Source: Salinimicrobium sp964572365
GTDB taxonomy: Bacteria > Bacteroidota > Bacteroidia > Flavobacteriales > Flavobacteriaceae
Length of the DNA: 26,365 nucleotides
Reading direction: 5' to 3'
NCBI GenBank assembly: GCA_964572365.1
Contig: CAZNFK010000023.1
Location: 1 to 26,365, forward strand
Shown: one piece after another, positions 7,012 to 13,989 of the stretch
Numbering within the stretch: position 1 is the stretch's first letter
Layout: every line of letters starts with the position of its first letter
The notes under the pieces: generated by a model
Told to the model about the DNA's origin: nothing
Databases searched by the model: none
What the model saw: the letters and a program-made list of their open reading frames with translations, nothing else
Made by a program: the position numbers and the translations under genes

Positions 7012-8325
7012 ATGGAATTAAAAGATAAATTATTATCCTCTTTTCTGGCTTTTGAAGAGAACGTGAACATGAATTCAGATATTCACGAGATCAGGAGCCG
7101 TGCGATAAAGGACTTCGAAGCTGCAGGTTTCCCTACCAGGAAGCAGGAGGCGTGGAAATATACTTCCCTCAACAAGGTCCTTAAGCATGACTATACGGTT
7201 TTCCCAAAGAAAGAGGACACCATAGAATACAGGGACGTTGAGAAGTATTTCATTGATGACATTGATACGTATAAGATCGTGTTCATCGATGGCATTTACT
7301 CCTCTCATCTTTCCTCAACCACCCATGAGAAGATCGATGCCTGCCTGATGTCTTCGGCTATGAACAGCTCGAAGTACAAGCCGGTGTTCGACAATTATTT
7401 CAACAAGGTAGCGCCACAGGAAAGCCTTACCTCTTTGAATACAGCCTTCTCACATGAAGGAGCCTATATCAACATTCCGAAGAACACGATGGCCGATAAA
7501 CCCATCCAGATCATCAACTTTTCTACGGGAAATGAATCGGCCCTGATGGTACAGCCAAGAAATTTGGTGGTAGTGGGAGAGAATTCACACGTGCAGATCA
7601 TTGAAAGGCACCAGAGCCTTACAGACCACCCGGTTCTTACAAACTCGGTTACCGAGATCTTTGCCGATAAAAGGGCGATAGTGGATTATTATAAGATCCA
7701 GAATGACAATCACCAGGCTTCCTTGATAGACAATACCTTCATTGAGCAACAAGGTGAAAGTGTATGTTCTGTGCATACTTTTTCTTTCGGCGGAAATCTT
7801 ACCCGAAACAACCTTAATTTCTATCAAAAAGGAGAAAGGATCGACTCTACCATGAAGGGAGTGACCGTGATCGAAGGAAAACAGCATGTGGATCACAACA
7901 CCCTGGTACACCACGCAGAACCTAACTGCGAAAGTCACCAGGATTATAAAGGAGTGTTCGGCGAAAGTTCAACAGGAGTCTTTAATGGAAAGATCGTGGT
8001 GGAAAAAGAAGCTCAGAAAACAAATGCTTTCCAGTCCAACAATAATATTTTGCTGGATGACAAGGCAACCATCAACTCAAAACCCCAGCTGGAGATCTTT
8101 GCCGATGATGTGAAATGTAGCCACGGTTGTACAATTGGTCAGCTTGATGACGATGCTTTATTCTACCTGCAGTCACGAGGAGTTCCCGCAAAGGAGGCAA
8201 GAGCGCTCTTGATGTACGCTTTTGCAAACAACGTGCTGGAAAGTGTAAAGATCCCGGAGCTGAAAAAACGCATCAACAATATTATTGCTGAAAAGCTTGG
8301 GGTGAACATTGGTTTCCACCTGTAA
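7012..8325 (+). CDS. sufD: Fe-S cluster assembly protein SufD
   Basis: SufD is the SufB paralogue that completes the SufBC2D scaffold and is linked to iron acquisition. The 437-residue protein carries the conserved KCSHGCTIGQLDDDALFYL stretch (368-386); H371 corresponds to the functionally important SufD histidine (H360 in E. coli). The C-terminal helix region (about 390-430) is the SufC-binding part of the family. The ATG at 7012 is preceded by a 71-bp spacer with a small hairpin. Length is near the family norm. It is followed by sufS after 22 bp. Confidence 0.96.
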   Translation: MELKDKLLSSFLAFEENVNMNSDIHEIRSRAIKDFEAAGFPTRKQEAWKYTSLNKVLKHDYTVFPKKEDTIEYRDVEKYFIDDIDTYKIVFIDGIYSSHLSSTTHEKIDACLMSSAMNSSKYKPVFDNYFNKVAPQESLTSLNTAFSHEGAYINIPKNTMADKPIQIINFSTGNESALMVQPRNLVVVGENSHVQIIERHQSLTDHPVLTNSVTEIFADKRAIVDYYKIQNDNHQASLIDNTFIEQQGESVCSVHTFSFGGNLTRNNLNFYQKGERIDSTMKGVTVIEGKQHVDHNTLVHHAEPNCESHQDYKGVFGESSTGVFNGKIVVEKEAQKTNAFQSNNNILLDDKATINSKPQLEIFADDVKCSHGCTIGQLDDDALFYLQSRGVPAKEARALLMYAFANNVLESVKIPELKKRINNIIAEKLGVNIGFHL

Positions 8326-8347
8326 CAAAAAACCCAAATTACCTGAA

Positions 8348-9586
8348 ATGAAAGTTGCTACCGAAAAAGCGCATTTTAATGTCGAATCCATACGTAAGGA
8401 TTTCCCTATTCTCTCCAGAAAGGTGAATGGATATCCTTTGGTATATTTTGACAATGCGGCTACTTCTCAGACCCCTCAACAGGTAATTGATACAATAATT
8501 GATTATTATTCCCGGTACAACGCCAATATTCACCGTGGTGTACATACTTTATCTCAAGAGGCAACAGATGCTTACGAGGAAGCCAGGATCAAGATCCAGA
8601 AGCATTTCAATGCAGCTAATCCTTATGAGATCATTTTTACTTCGGGAACTACCCATGCCATTAATTTAGTGGCAAACGGTTTTGCCAGCCTGCTGAAAAA
8701 AGGAGATGAGATCATAGTTTCGGCACTGGAACATCATTCCAACATTGTGCCGTGGCAAATGCTGTGTGAAAGAACAGGTGCAGTATTGAAGGTCATTCCC
8801 ATGGATGAGGATGGCACCTTAAAAATGGAAGAATATGAAGCTCTTCTTTCTGAAAAAACGCAACTGGTATTCGTAAACCACGTTTCCAATGCTTTGGGAA
8901 CAGTGAATCCGGTGAAAGATATCATTGATAAAGCGCACGCAGCGGGAGCCGCCGTTTTACTGGACGGAGCCCAGGCTGCCCCGCATATAAAAGCCGATGT
9001 GCAGGAGCTGGATGTGGATTTCTATGTGGTTTCAGCTCATAAAATGTGTGGCCCAACGGGAGTGGGTGTTCTCTATGGAAAGGAAGAGTGGCTTAAAAAA
9101 CTTCCGCCATACCAGGGAGGAGGGGAAATGATCGCTACCGTGACCTTCGAAAAGACCACTTATGCCGATCTTCCTCACAAGTTTGAAGCGGGTACTCCAA
9201 ATATTTGCGGAGGAATCGCTTTTGGCGCTGCTCTTGACTACATGAATAAAATTGGCTTTGACAATATCGCTGCTTATGAACATGAGCTGCTGGAATATGC
9301 CACACAAAAACTTCAGGAGATCGAAGGACTCAGGATATATGGAGTTTCAAAAGAAAAAACAGCGGTAATTTCCTTTAATATCGGGGAGATCCACCCTTAC
9401 GATATTGGAACTATTATCGATAAACTGGGGATCGCCGTGCGAACGGGACACCACTGCGCACAGCCCGTCATGGATTTTTACAAGATCCCGGGAACAGTAA
9501 GGGCTTCTTTCGCTTTTTACAACACCAAAGATGAAATTGATGTTTTTGTAGAGGCTGTGAAAAGGACAAAGAATATGTTATCTTAA
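8348..9586 (+). CDS. sufS: Cysteine desulfurase SufS (group II)
   Basis: SufS is a PLP enzyme that takes sulfur from L-cysteine, forming alanine and an enzyme persulfide that is passed to SufE. The 412-residue protein has the PLP lysine K232 in SAHKMCGPTG, D206 in LLDGAQA, and the catalytic C370 in RTGHHCAQP. The RTGHHCAQP context is typical of group II desulfurases. The open frame extends into sufD to a TTG at 8309, but the ATG at 8348 gives the normal length and avoids the overlap. The start is 22 bp after sufD. The sufE frame follows directly. Confidence 0.96.
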   Translation: MKVATEKAHFNVESIRKDFPILSRKVNGYPLVYFDNAATSQTPQQVIDTIIDYYSRYNANIHRGVHTLSQEATDAYEEARIKIQKHFNAANPYEIIFTSGTTHAINLVANGFASLLKKGDEIIVSALEHHSNIVPWQMLCERTGAVLKVIPMDEDGTLKMEEYEALLSEKTQLVFVNHVSNALGTVNPVKDIIDKAHAAGAAVLLDGAQAAPHIKADVQELDVDFYVVSAHKMCGPTGVGVLYGKEEWLKKLPPYQGGGEMIATVTFEKTTYADLPHKFEAGTPNICGGIAFGAALDYMNKIGFDNIAAYEHELLEYATQKLQEIEGLRIYGVSKEKTAVISFNIGEIHPYDIGTIIDKLGIAVRTGHHCAQPVMDFYKIPGTVRASFAFYNTKDEIDVFVEAVKRTKNMLS

Positions 9587-9596
9587 ATAATGTTTT

Positions 9597-9615
9597 CTTC
9601 GGAAGCTTTCCGAAG
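9597..9615 (+). other. Perfect 8-bp hairpin between sufS and sufE
   Basis: CTTCGGAA (9597-9604) and TTCCGAAG (9608-9615) form a perfect stem with a 3-nt loop GCT, 10 bp after the sufS stop. No T-run follows. It lies upstream of the preferred sufE start at 9632, or within codons 3-9 if the ATG at 9590 is used. Confidence 0.6.
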
Positions 9616-9631
9616 TCAAAAAAGAGAAATT

Positions 9632-10057
9632 GTGAGTACAATTAAAGAGATACAGGAAGAGATAGTTGAAGAATTCGAGCTTTTTGACGACTGGATGCAG
9701 CGTTACGAGCACATGATCGAATTGGGAAAATCCCTTCCGCTTATAGAAGAAAAATATAAGACCGATGACAACCTAATAAAAGGTTGTCAAAGCAAGGTCT
9801 GGGTACATGCTGAATTGGAAGATGATAAACTGGTCTTCACAGCCGATAGTGATGCCATAATCACTAAAGGGATCATCGCCATCCTGGTAAGGGCTTTTTC
9901 AAATCAACCTCCAAAGGCTATTATTGAAGCCGATACCACTTTCATAGATGAAATTGGCCTGAAAGAACATTTATCACCTACCCGTGCAAACGGCCTGGTA
10001 AGCATGATCAAGCAATTAAAGATGTATGCAGTGGCATATCAAACACAATTAAAATAA
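9632..10057 (+). CDS. sufE: Sulfur acceptor protein SufE
   Basis: SufE accepts the persulfide from SufS on one cysteine and hands sulfur to SufB. From the GTG at 9632 the protein has 141 residues, begins MSTIKEIQ, and places the acceptor cysteine at C52 in LIKGCQSKVW, close to C51 of E. coli SufE. An in-frame ATG at 9590 would add 14 residues encoded partly by a perfect hairpin. I prefer the GTG because length and N-terminus then fit the family, though a GTG start is less common and the ATG cannot be excluded. The ATG lies in the sufS frame, separated from the sufS stop by a single ATA codon. Confidence 0.93.
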   Translation: MSTIKEIQEEIVEEFELFDDWMQRYEHMIELGKSLPLIEEKYKTDDNLIKGCQSKVWVHAELEDDKLVFTADSDAIITKGIIAILVRAFSNQPPKAIIEADTTFIDEIGLKEHLSPTRANGLVSMIKQLKMYAVAYQTQLK

Positions 10058-10058
10058 A

Positions 10059-10382
10059 ATGGAACACGCAAAGAATTCAGAAGTTCTGGGAGAAAAGATC
10101 GTTACGGTTTTAAAGACCATTTACGACCCGGAAATTCCTGTTGATATATACGAGCTGGGTTTGATCTACGACGTTATGGTAAGTACAGATAACGAGATCA
10201 AGATCCTCATGACCCTTACCACTCCAAACTGCCCGGTGGCAGAGTCTTTACCTATGGAAGTTGAAGAAAAAGTGAAATCAATGGACGAGGTGAGTGACTG
10301 CGAGGTGGAGATCACTTTTGACCCACCATGGACACAGGAGTTGATGAGCGAGGAAGCCAAGCTCGAATTGGGAATGCTTTAG
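10059..10382 (+). CDS. sufT: SufT/DUF59 (MIP18 family) Fe-S maturation protein
   Basis: A 107-residue DUF59 protein. Family members (SufT, PaaD, eukaryotic CIA2/MIP18) take part in Fe-S cluster maturation. Visible family features are DPEIPVDIYELGLIYD (23-38), the motif TTPNCPVA with C58, and FDPPWTQE (87-94). It starts 1 bp after the sufE stop and so is tightly coupled to the suf operon, which supports the SufT assignment over PaaD. Length is normal for the single-domain form. Confidence 0.93.
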   Translation: MEHAKNSEVLGEKIVTVLKTIYDPEIPVDIYELGLIYDVMVSTDNEIKILMTLTTPNCPVAESLPMEVEEKVKSMDEVSDCEVEITFDPPWTQELMSEEAKLELGML

Positions 10383-10395
10383 TCAAAGATCATCT

Positions 10396-10899
10396 ATGGC
10401 AGAGGAAATAGTAAACAGAGTAGCGAACAGTAAATTAGTGACCATTGATCTGGAGGATCTTTACCCCAAGGGGGAAAGGATCCTTTTTGATATTAAAGAC
10501 TGGTTACTGGAAGGCCTGGTGCTTCGGGAAAAAGAATTCAGGATGAGCGCAAAGGCTCACGACTGGTCCCGGTATGAAGGTGCGTATGTCGCCTTGACCT
10601 GCTCAACCGATGCCATTATTCCCGGGTGGGCTTACATGTTATTGAGCACCTACCTCGCACCGGTTGCAAAAAAAGTCGTGACGGGTGACCTGGAAACGCT
10701 AGAAACCATTGTTTATTCTGAAATACTTCAGGAATTTGACGTTTCTCAATACCGGGATCTGCCTGTGATCATCAAAGGATGTTCCCGTAAACCTGTTCCA
10801 AAAAATGCTTATCTTCAATTAATAAACAAGCTTCAACCCGTTGCTAAAAGCATCATGTATGGCGAAGCCTGTTCATCTGTACCTCTTTATAAAAAATAG
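10396..10899 (+). CDS. DUF2480 family protein
   Basis: A 167-residue cytosolic protein that I recognise as DUF2480, a Bacteroidota family of unknown function. It has three cysteines, each followed by serine: C69 (LTCST), C129 (KGCSR) and C159 (EACSS). The first is in a hydrophobic segment, and the last lies close to the C-terminus SVPLYKK. No signal peptide or membrane helix is seen. It starts 13 bp after sufT and ends 3 bp before the DUF3078 gene, so it is surely in the suf transcript. The link to Fe-S assembly is from context; a cysteine-ligated cluster or sulfur-handling role would be plausible inference only. Confidence 0.88.
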   Translation: MAEEIVNRVANSKLVTIDLEDLYPKGERILFDIKDWLLEGLVLREKEFRMSAKAHDWSRYEGAYVALTCSTDAIIPGWAYMLLSTYLAPVAKKVVTGDLETLETIVYSEILQEFDVSQYRDLPVIIKGCSRKPVPKNAYLQLINKLQPVAKSIMYGEACSSVPLYKK

Positions 10900-10902
10900 A
10901 AC

Positions 10903-11796
10903 ATGAAAAGAATTTTACTCTCAACATTTTTATTGATCGGATTTTTAGGGACAGCCCAGGAAGAAGAAAAAGAGACTCCGCCAGATGGTTGGAATTCCGA
11001 AGGAAAGTTCCAGTTGCTCTTCAACCAGTCTGCCTTTAACAAAGAATGGTCGGGAGGAGGAACCTCGAGTATTGCAGGAAATCTCATGCTCGATTACCAG
11101 TTAAACTATCGAAGTGGCGATTTCACCTGGGACAATAAATTACTGGCCAATTATGGGGTAACAAAACTCAACGGTGACGAATTCACCCGGAAAACCAGTG
11201 ACCGTCTTGAATTCAATTCCATCGCAGGGAAACAGCTGGAGAACTCGAACTGGTACTATTCTTTCTTTACCAATTTCAGGACCCAGTTCAGCAAGGGGTA
11301 TGAATATTTTGAAGATCCAACGACAGGAACAGAGGACAGGATAGAGACCACCCATTTTCTTTCCCCGGCTTACCTGCAGGTAGGTCCCGGTATGATGTGG
11401 AAGAAAAGTGATAATTTCTGGTTCAACATTGCGCCGGCGACTTCCAGATTTATTTTTGTGGATAAAGATTTCACCTCTGTCCCGGGATATGTTGACGGCA
11501 GTTACTACGGGGTAGATGAAGGTAAAGGTTCACGATATGAACTGGGAGCTTCCTTTACGGGCTACGGCAAATTCGATGTCATGACCAATGTCTCCATGGA
11601 AAACACCCTAAGCTTGTATTCAAATTACCTTGACAAGCCGGGAAATATTGACATTGATTATTTGATGAACCTGGAAATGGCTATCAATAAATTCCTTACT
11701 GCCAATTTGATTTTCCAGGCAATTTATGATGACAATACGGTTGCCGCTTTCCAGATTCGCGAAGTTTTCGGGGCCGGTTTCAACTACACATTTTAA
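10903..11796 (+). CDS. DUF3078 outer-membrane beta-barrel protein
   Basis: A 297-residue exported protein with a signal peptide (about 1-19, ending GTAQ) and a mature part rich in amphipathic beta strands, ending in an aromatic beta-barrel terminus (NYTF). The early segment with NQSAFNKEWSGGGTSSIAGN (41-60) is characteristic of DUF3078. The protein probably lies in the outer membrane; its ligand is unknown. It begins 3 bp after DUF2480 and is the last gene of the suf transcript, followed by an A/T-rich hairpin at 11801-11830. The location of a barrel gene at the end of a cytosolic Fe-S operon is notable. Confidence 0.85.
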   Translation: MKRILLSTFLLIGFLGTAQEEEKETPPDGWNSEGKFQLLFNQSAFNKEWSGGGTSSIAGNLMLDYQLNYRSGDFTWDNKLLANYGVTKLNGDEFTRKTSDRLEFNSIAGKQLENSNWYYSFFTNFRTQFSKGYEYFEDPTTGTEDRIETTHFLSPAYLQVGPGMMWKKSDNFWFNIAPATSRFIFVDKDFTSVPGYVDGSYYGVDEGKGSRYELGASFTGYGKFDVMTNVSMENTLSLYSNYLDKPGNIDIDYLMNLEMAINKFLTANLIFQAIYDDNTVAAFQIREVFGAGFNYTF

Positions 11797-11800
11797 TTCT

Positions 11801-11830
11801 CCTTTCTTTTTCTTCGGAAGAAAAAAAGGA
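11801..11830 (+). terminator. Putative terminator of the suf operon
   Basis: An A/T-rich inverted repeat pairs a pyrimidine arm (11801-11814) with a purine arm (11818-11830) around CTTCGGAAG, which can form a C(UUCG)G tetraloop. The 3' arm is A-rich, not followed by Ts, so the plus-strand terminator is not a classical one. Confidence 0.5.
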
Positions 11831-11850
11831 CAGCAACATTAGGGAATGTT

Positions 11851-11872
11851 TAAGAAAGCAGAGTCTTTCTTA
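11851..11872. promoter_or_regulatory. Inverted repeat upstream of the hflX promoter
   Basis: TAAGAAAG (11851-11858) and CTTTCTTA (11865-11872) are perfect 8-bp arms separated by 6 nt, 26 bp before the -7 box of hflX. Its position at or just upstream of the -33 region suits an operator; it could also form a weak hairpin at the end of the suf transcript. Confidence 0.4.
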
Positions 11873-11897
11873 CCCCTACAGGTACCACCCAATTGTG

Positions 11898-11905
11898 TAA
11901 CTTTG
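11898..11905 (+). promoter_or_regulatory. -7 promoter element of hflX
   Basis: TAACTTTG is an exact TAnnTTTG match, 21 bp before the ATG at 11926. An upstream in-frame TTG (11893) overlaps this region, which argues against the longer start. Confidence 0.6.
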
Positions 11906-11925
11906 TAGTTACACTCAATAAATCT

Positions 11926-13149
11926 ATGTTAGAAAAGAGCAATTTAGAATACGAAAAAGTTGTTTTGATCGGGATCGTCACCCGCGAACAGAATGAAGAG
12001 AAGTTAGAAGAATATCTTGACGAACTGGAGTTTTTGACCTATACAGCCGGAGGGGAAGTCGTAAAACGCTTTTCCCAGAAAATGGACATGCCTAACCCCA
12101 AGACCTTTATAGGTTCGGGAAAAATGGAAGAGGTACGCTATTTTGTGCAGGAGAATGAAGTAGGGACAGCTATTTTTGATGATGAACTTTCCCCGGCTCA
12201 GCAAAAGAACATAGAAAGGATCCTTAACTGTAAGGTTCTTGACAGGACCAATCTCATTTTAGACATTTTCGCCCAGCGGGCCACAACCAGTTACGCACGT
12301 ACGCAGGTGGAGCTGGCACAATACCAATATTTACTTCCAAGGCTTGCCGGAATGTGGACTCACCTTGAAAGGCAGCGGGGAGGTATCGGGATGCGCGGAC
12401 CGGGGGAAACCGAAATTGAAACTGACCGTCGAATAGTTCGTGACAAGATCGCCCTTTTGAAGAAAAAGCTGGAAACGATCGATAAGCAAATGGAGGTACA
12501 GCGTGGTAATCGTGGGCAACTGGTCCGGGTAGCGCTGGTAGGATACACCAATGTTGGAAAGTCAACTCTTATGAACGTGATCAGTAAAAGTAAGGTGTTT
12601 GCTGAAAACAAGCTTTTTGCCACCCTTGATACTACAGTACGCAAAGTGGTGATACGAAACCTTCCGTTCTTGCTGACAGATACTGTAGGGTTTATCAGGA
12701 AGCTTCCTACGCAGCTGGTGGAATCTTTCAAATCTACCCTTGATGAAGTTCGGGAGGCCGATCTCCTGCTGCATGTTGTGGACATTTCACATCCCAATTT
12801 TGAGGAACACATCGCATCTGTGAACCAGATCCTTTCTGAAATTAAGAGCTCAGATAAGCCAACGCTTATGGTATTTAATAAGATAGATGCCTATGAAGCT
12901 GAAAAGATCGAAGAAGATGACCTGATGACCGAAAGGACCTCTTCCCACTACACGCTGGCAGAATGGGAAAAAACCTGGATGAACCGGTTAGGAGAAGATG
13001 TGTTGTTCATATCGGCTCTTAACAAAGAGAACCTGGAAGAATTCAGGAAGAAGGTTTACGAAGCGGTGCGCAAGATCCACATCACCCGTTTTCCATACAA
13101 CAACTTTCTTTACCCCGAATATGATACCTATGGGGAGGAAGAAGAGTGA
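11926..13149 (+). CDS. hflX: Ribosome-associated GTPase HflX
   Basis: HflX is a ribosome-associated GTPase of the Obg-HflX superfamily that splits or rescues stalled ribosomes, often under stress. The 407-residue protein has an N-terminal HflX domain (about 1-150) including PKTFIGSGK, the linker motif RGPGETEIETDRR (157-169) and a G domain: G1 GYTNVGKS (206-213), G2 region ATLDTT (232-237), G3 DTVG (252-255), G4 NKID (318-321) and G5 SAL (363-365). The open frame continues upstream to a TTG at 11893, but the -7 promoter element overlaps that segment, so the ATG at 11926 is used. A strong terminator follows, so it is probably a single-gene transcript. Confidence 0.95.
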   Translation: MLEKSNLEYEKVVLIGIVTREQNEEKLEEYLDELEFLTYTAGGEVVKRFSQKMDMPNPKTFIGSGKMEEVRYFVQENEVGTAIFDDELSPAQQKNIERILNCKVLDRTNLILDIFAQRATTSYARTQVELAQYQYLLPRLAGMWTHLERQRGGIGMRGPGETEIETDRRIVRDKIALLKKKLETIDKQMEVQRGNRGQLVRVALVGYTNVGKSTLMNVISKSKVFAENKLFATLDTTVRKVVIRNLPFLLTDTVGFIRKLPTQLVESFKSTLDEVREADLLLHVVDISHPNFEEHIASVNQILSEIKSSDKPTLMVFNKIDAYEAEKIEEDDLMTERTSSHYTLAEWEKTWMNRLGEDVLFISALNKENLEEFRKKVYEAVRKIHITRFPYNNFLYPEYDTYGEEEE

Positions 13150-13171
13150 TCTCAAACTTCAAAAAATATTG

Positions 13172-13202
13172 ATAGCTTCCGGCTCCCGGAAGCTATTTTT
13201 TT
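13172..13202 (+). terminator. Strong Rho-independent terminator after hflX
   Basis: ATAGCTTCCGG (13172-13182) and CCGGAAGCTAT (13186-13196) form a perfect 11-bp stem with a CTC loop, followed by a run of seven Ts. Confidence 0.93.
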
Positions 13203-13243
13203 GGCGAAAAAGCAGTAAATTTATACTTATTAATTCACTGTAT

Positions 13244-13978
13244 ATGAAGCTGTTATTACTAATAATTTCGCTCTTATTTTCATTTCCTGTCGGGGCTCAG
13301 GATATGGAAGGAGCCTGGAAACTCACCCATGAAGACGGCAAAGAAGTGAATGACAGGGTGGTAATAAAGATCTACCAGGACGGGTATTTTGTCTTCGCTG
13401 AAAAGAATGCAGGGACCAACAAGTTCCTTTCTGCGGGTGGCGGGGAATTTTTCCTTGATAATGGGTATTCCGAAGTTTACGATTTTCATACCACAGACTC
13501 TGCCCTTGTAGGAAAGGAGATCACTTTTCAGGGTTACCACAGGTATGACGGGCTGGTGCTTGAAGAAATTGAAGATGGTGTTGAAAAGACCTGGAAAAGG
13601 ATTTCAACAGATAAGGACGATCTTTCGGGAAACTGGGTTTTCACGGGAAGAAAACGTGACGGAGAACTGCAAAGAAGTACTCCCGGTGCCCGGAGAACCA
13701 TCAAGATCCTGGGTGGTGGCAGGTTCCAGTGGGCGGCTTTTAATTCAGAAACCAGGGAATTCTATGGCACCGGTGGCGGAACTTATTCCGCAGAAGATGG
13801 GAAATACACTGAAAAAATTGAATTTTTCTCCCGCGATGACAGCCGGGTTGGCGCTGAACTCAATTTCGATTATAAAATAAATGATCACGAATGGCATCAC
13901 TCCGGAACAAGTTCTAAAGGAGATCCGCTGTATGAGATCTGGTCCCCTTACAGGTTATATTTCAAAAAAGAGGAATAA
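13244..13978 (+). CDS. Secreted protein with a duplicated beta-rich domain, function unknown
   Basis: A 244-residue protein with a signal peptide (about 1-19, ending VGAQ). The mature part has two similar domains. Both begin G-x-W (GAWKLT, 24-29; GNWVFT, 129-134), continue with IKI plus an F-rich strand, then a GGG turn (65-67; 177-179), and end with a TEKIEF/SEVYDF strand and an [RA]xVGxE motif (near 87-92 and 201-205). The pattern resembles small lipocalin-like beta-barrels, but I cannot assign a named family. The frame is open upstream into hflX, yet the ATG at 13244 is right at the signal peptide. It follows the hflX terminator, and a TAAATTTA near 13216 is a weak -7 candidate. It converges on the FAD gene with 11 bp between stops. 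Confidence 0.8.
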   Translation: MKLLLLIISLLFSFPVGAQDMEGAWKLTHEDGKEVNDRVVIKIYQDGYFVFAEKNAGTNKFLSAGGGEFFLDNGYSEVYDFHTTDSALVGKEITFQGYHRYDGLVLEEIEDGVEKTWKRISTDKDDLSGNWVFTGRKRDGELQRSTPGARRTIKILGGGRFQWAAFNSETREFYGTGGGTYSAEDGKYTEKIEFFSRDDSRVGAELNFDYKINDHEWHHSGTSSKGDPLYEIWSPYRLYFKKEE

Positions 13979-13989
13979 GAGCTGACCTC

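Noticed and set aside
9597..9615. Hairpin after sufS as a terminator
   Set aside because: No T-run follows and sufE, sufT and later genes continue with tight spacing.
11893..11925. TTG start adding 11 residues to HflX
   Set aside because: The segment contains an exact -7 promoter element, and the ATG at 11926 gives a family-like start.
12254..12812. Long minus-strand open frames inside hflX
   Set aside because: They are shadows of a gene with clear GTPase motifs and show no domain of their own.
12998..13243. Upstream extension of the duplicated-domain gene into hflX
   Set aside because: It overlaps hflX in another frame, crosses a strong terminator, and the signal peptide begins at 13244.
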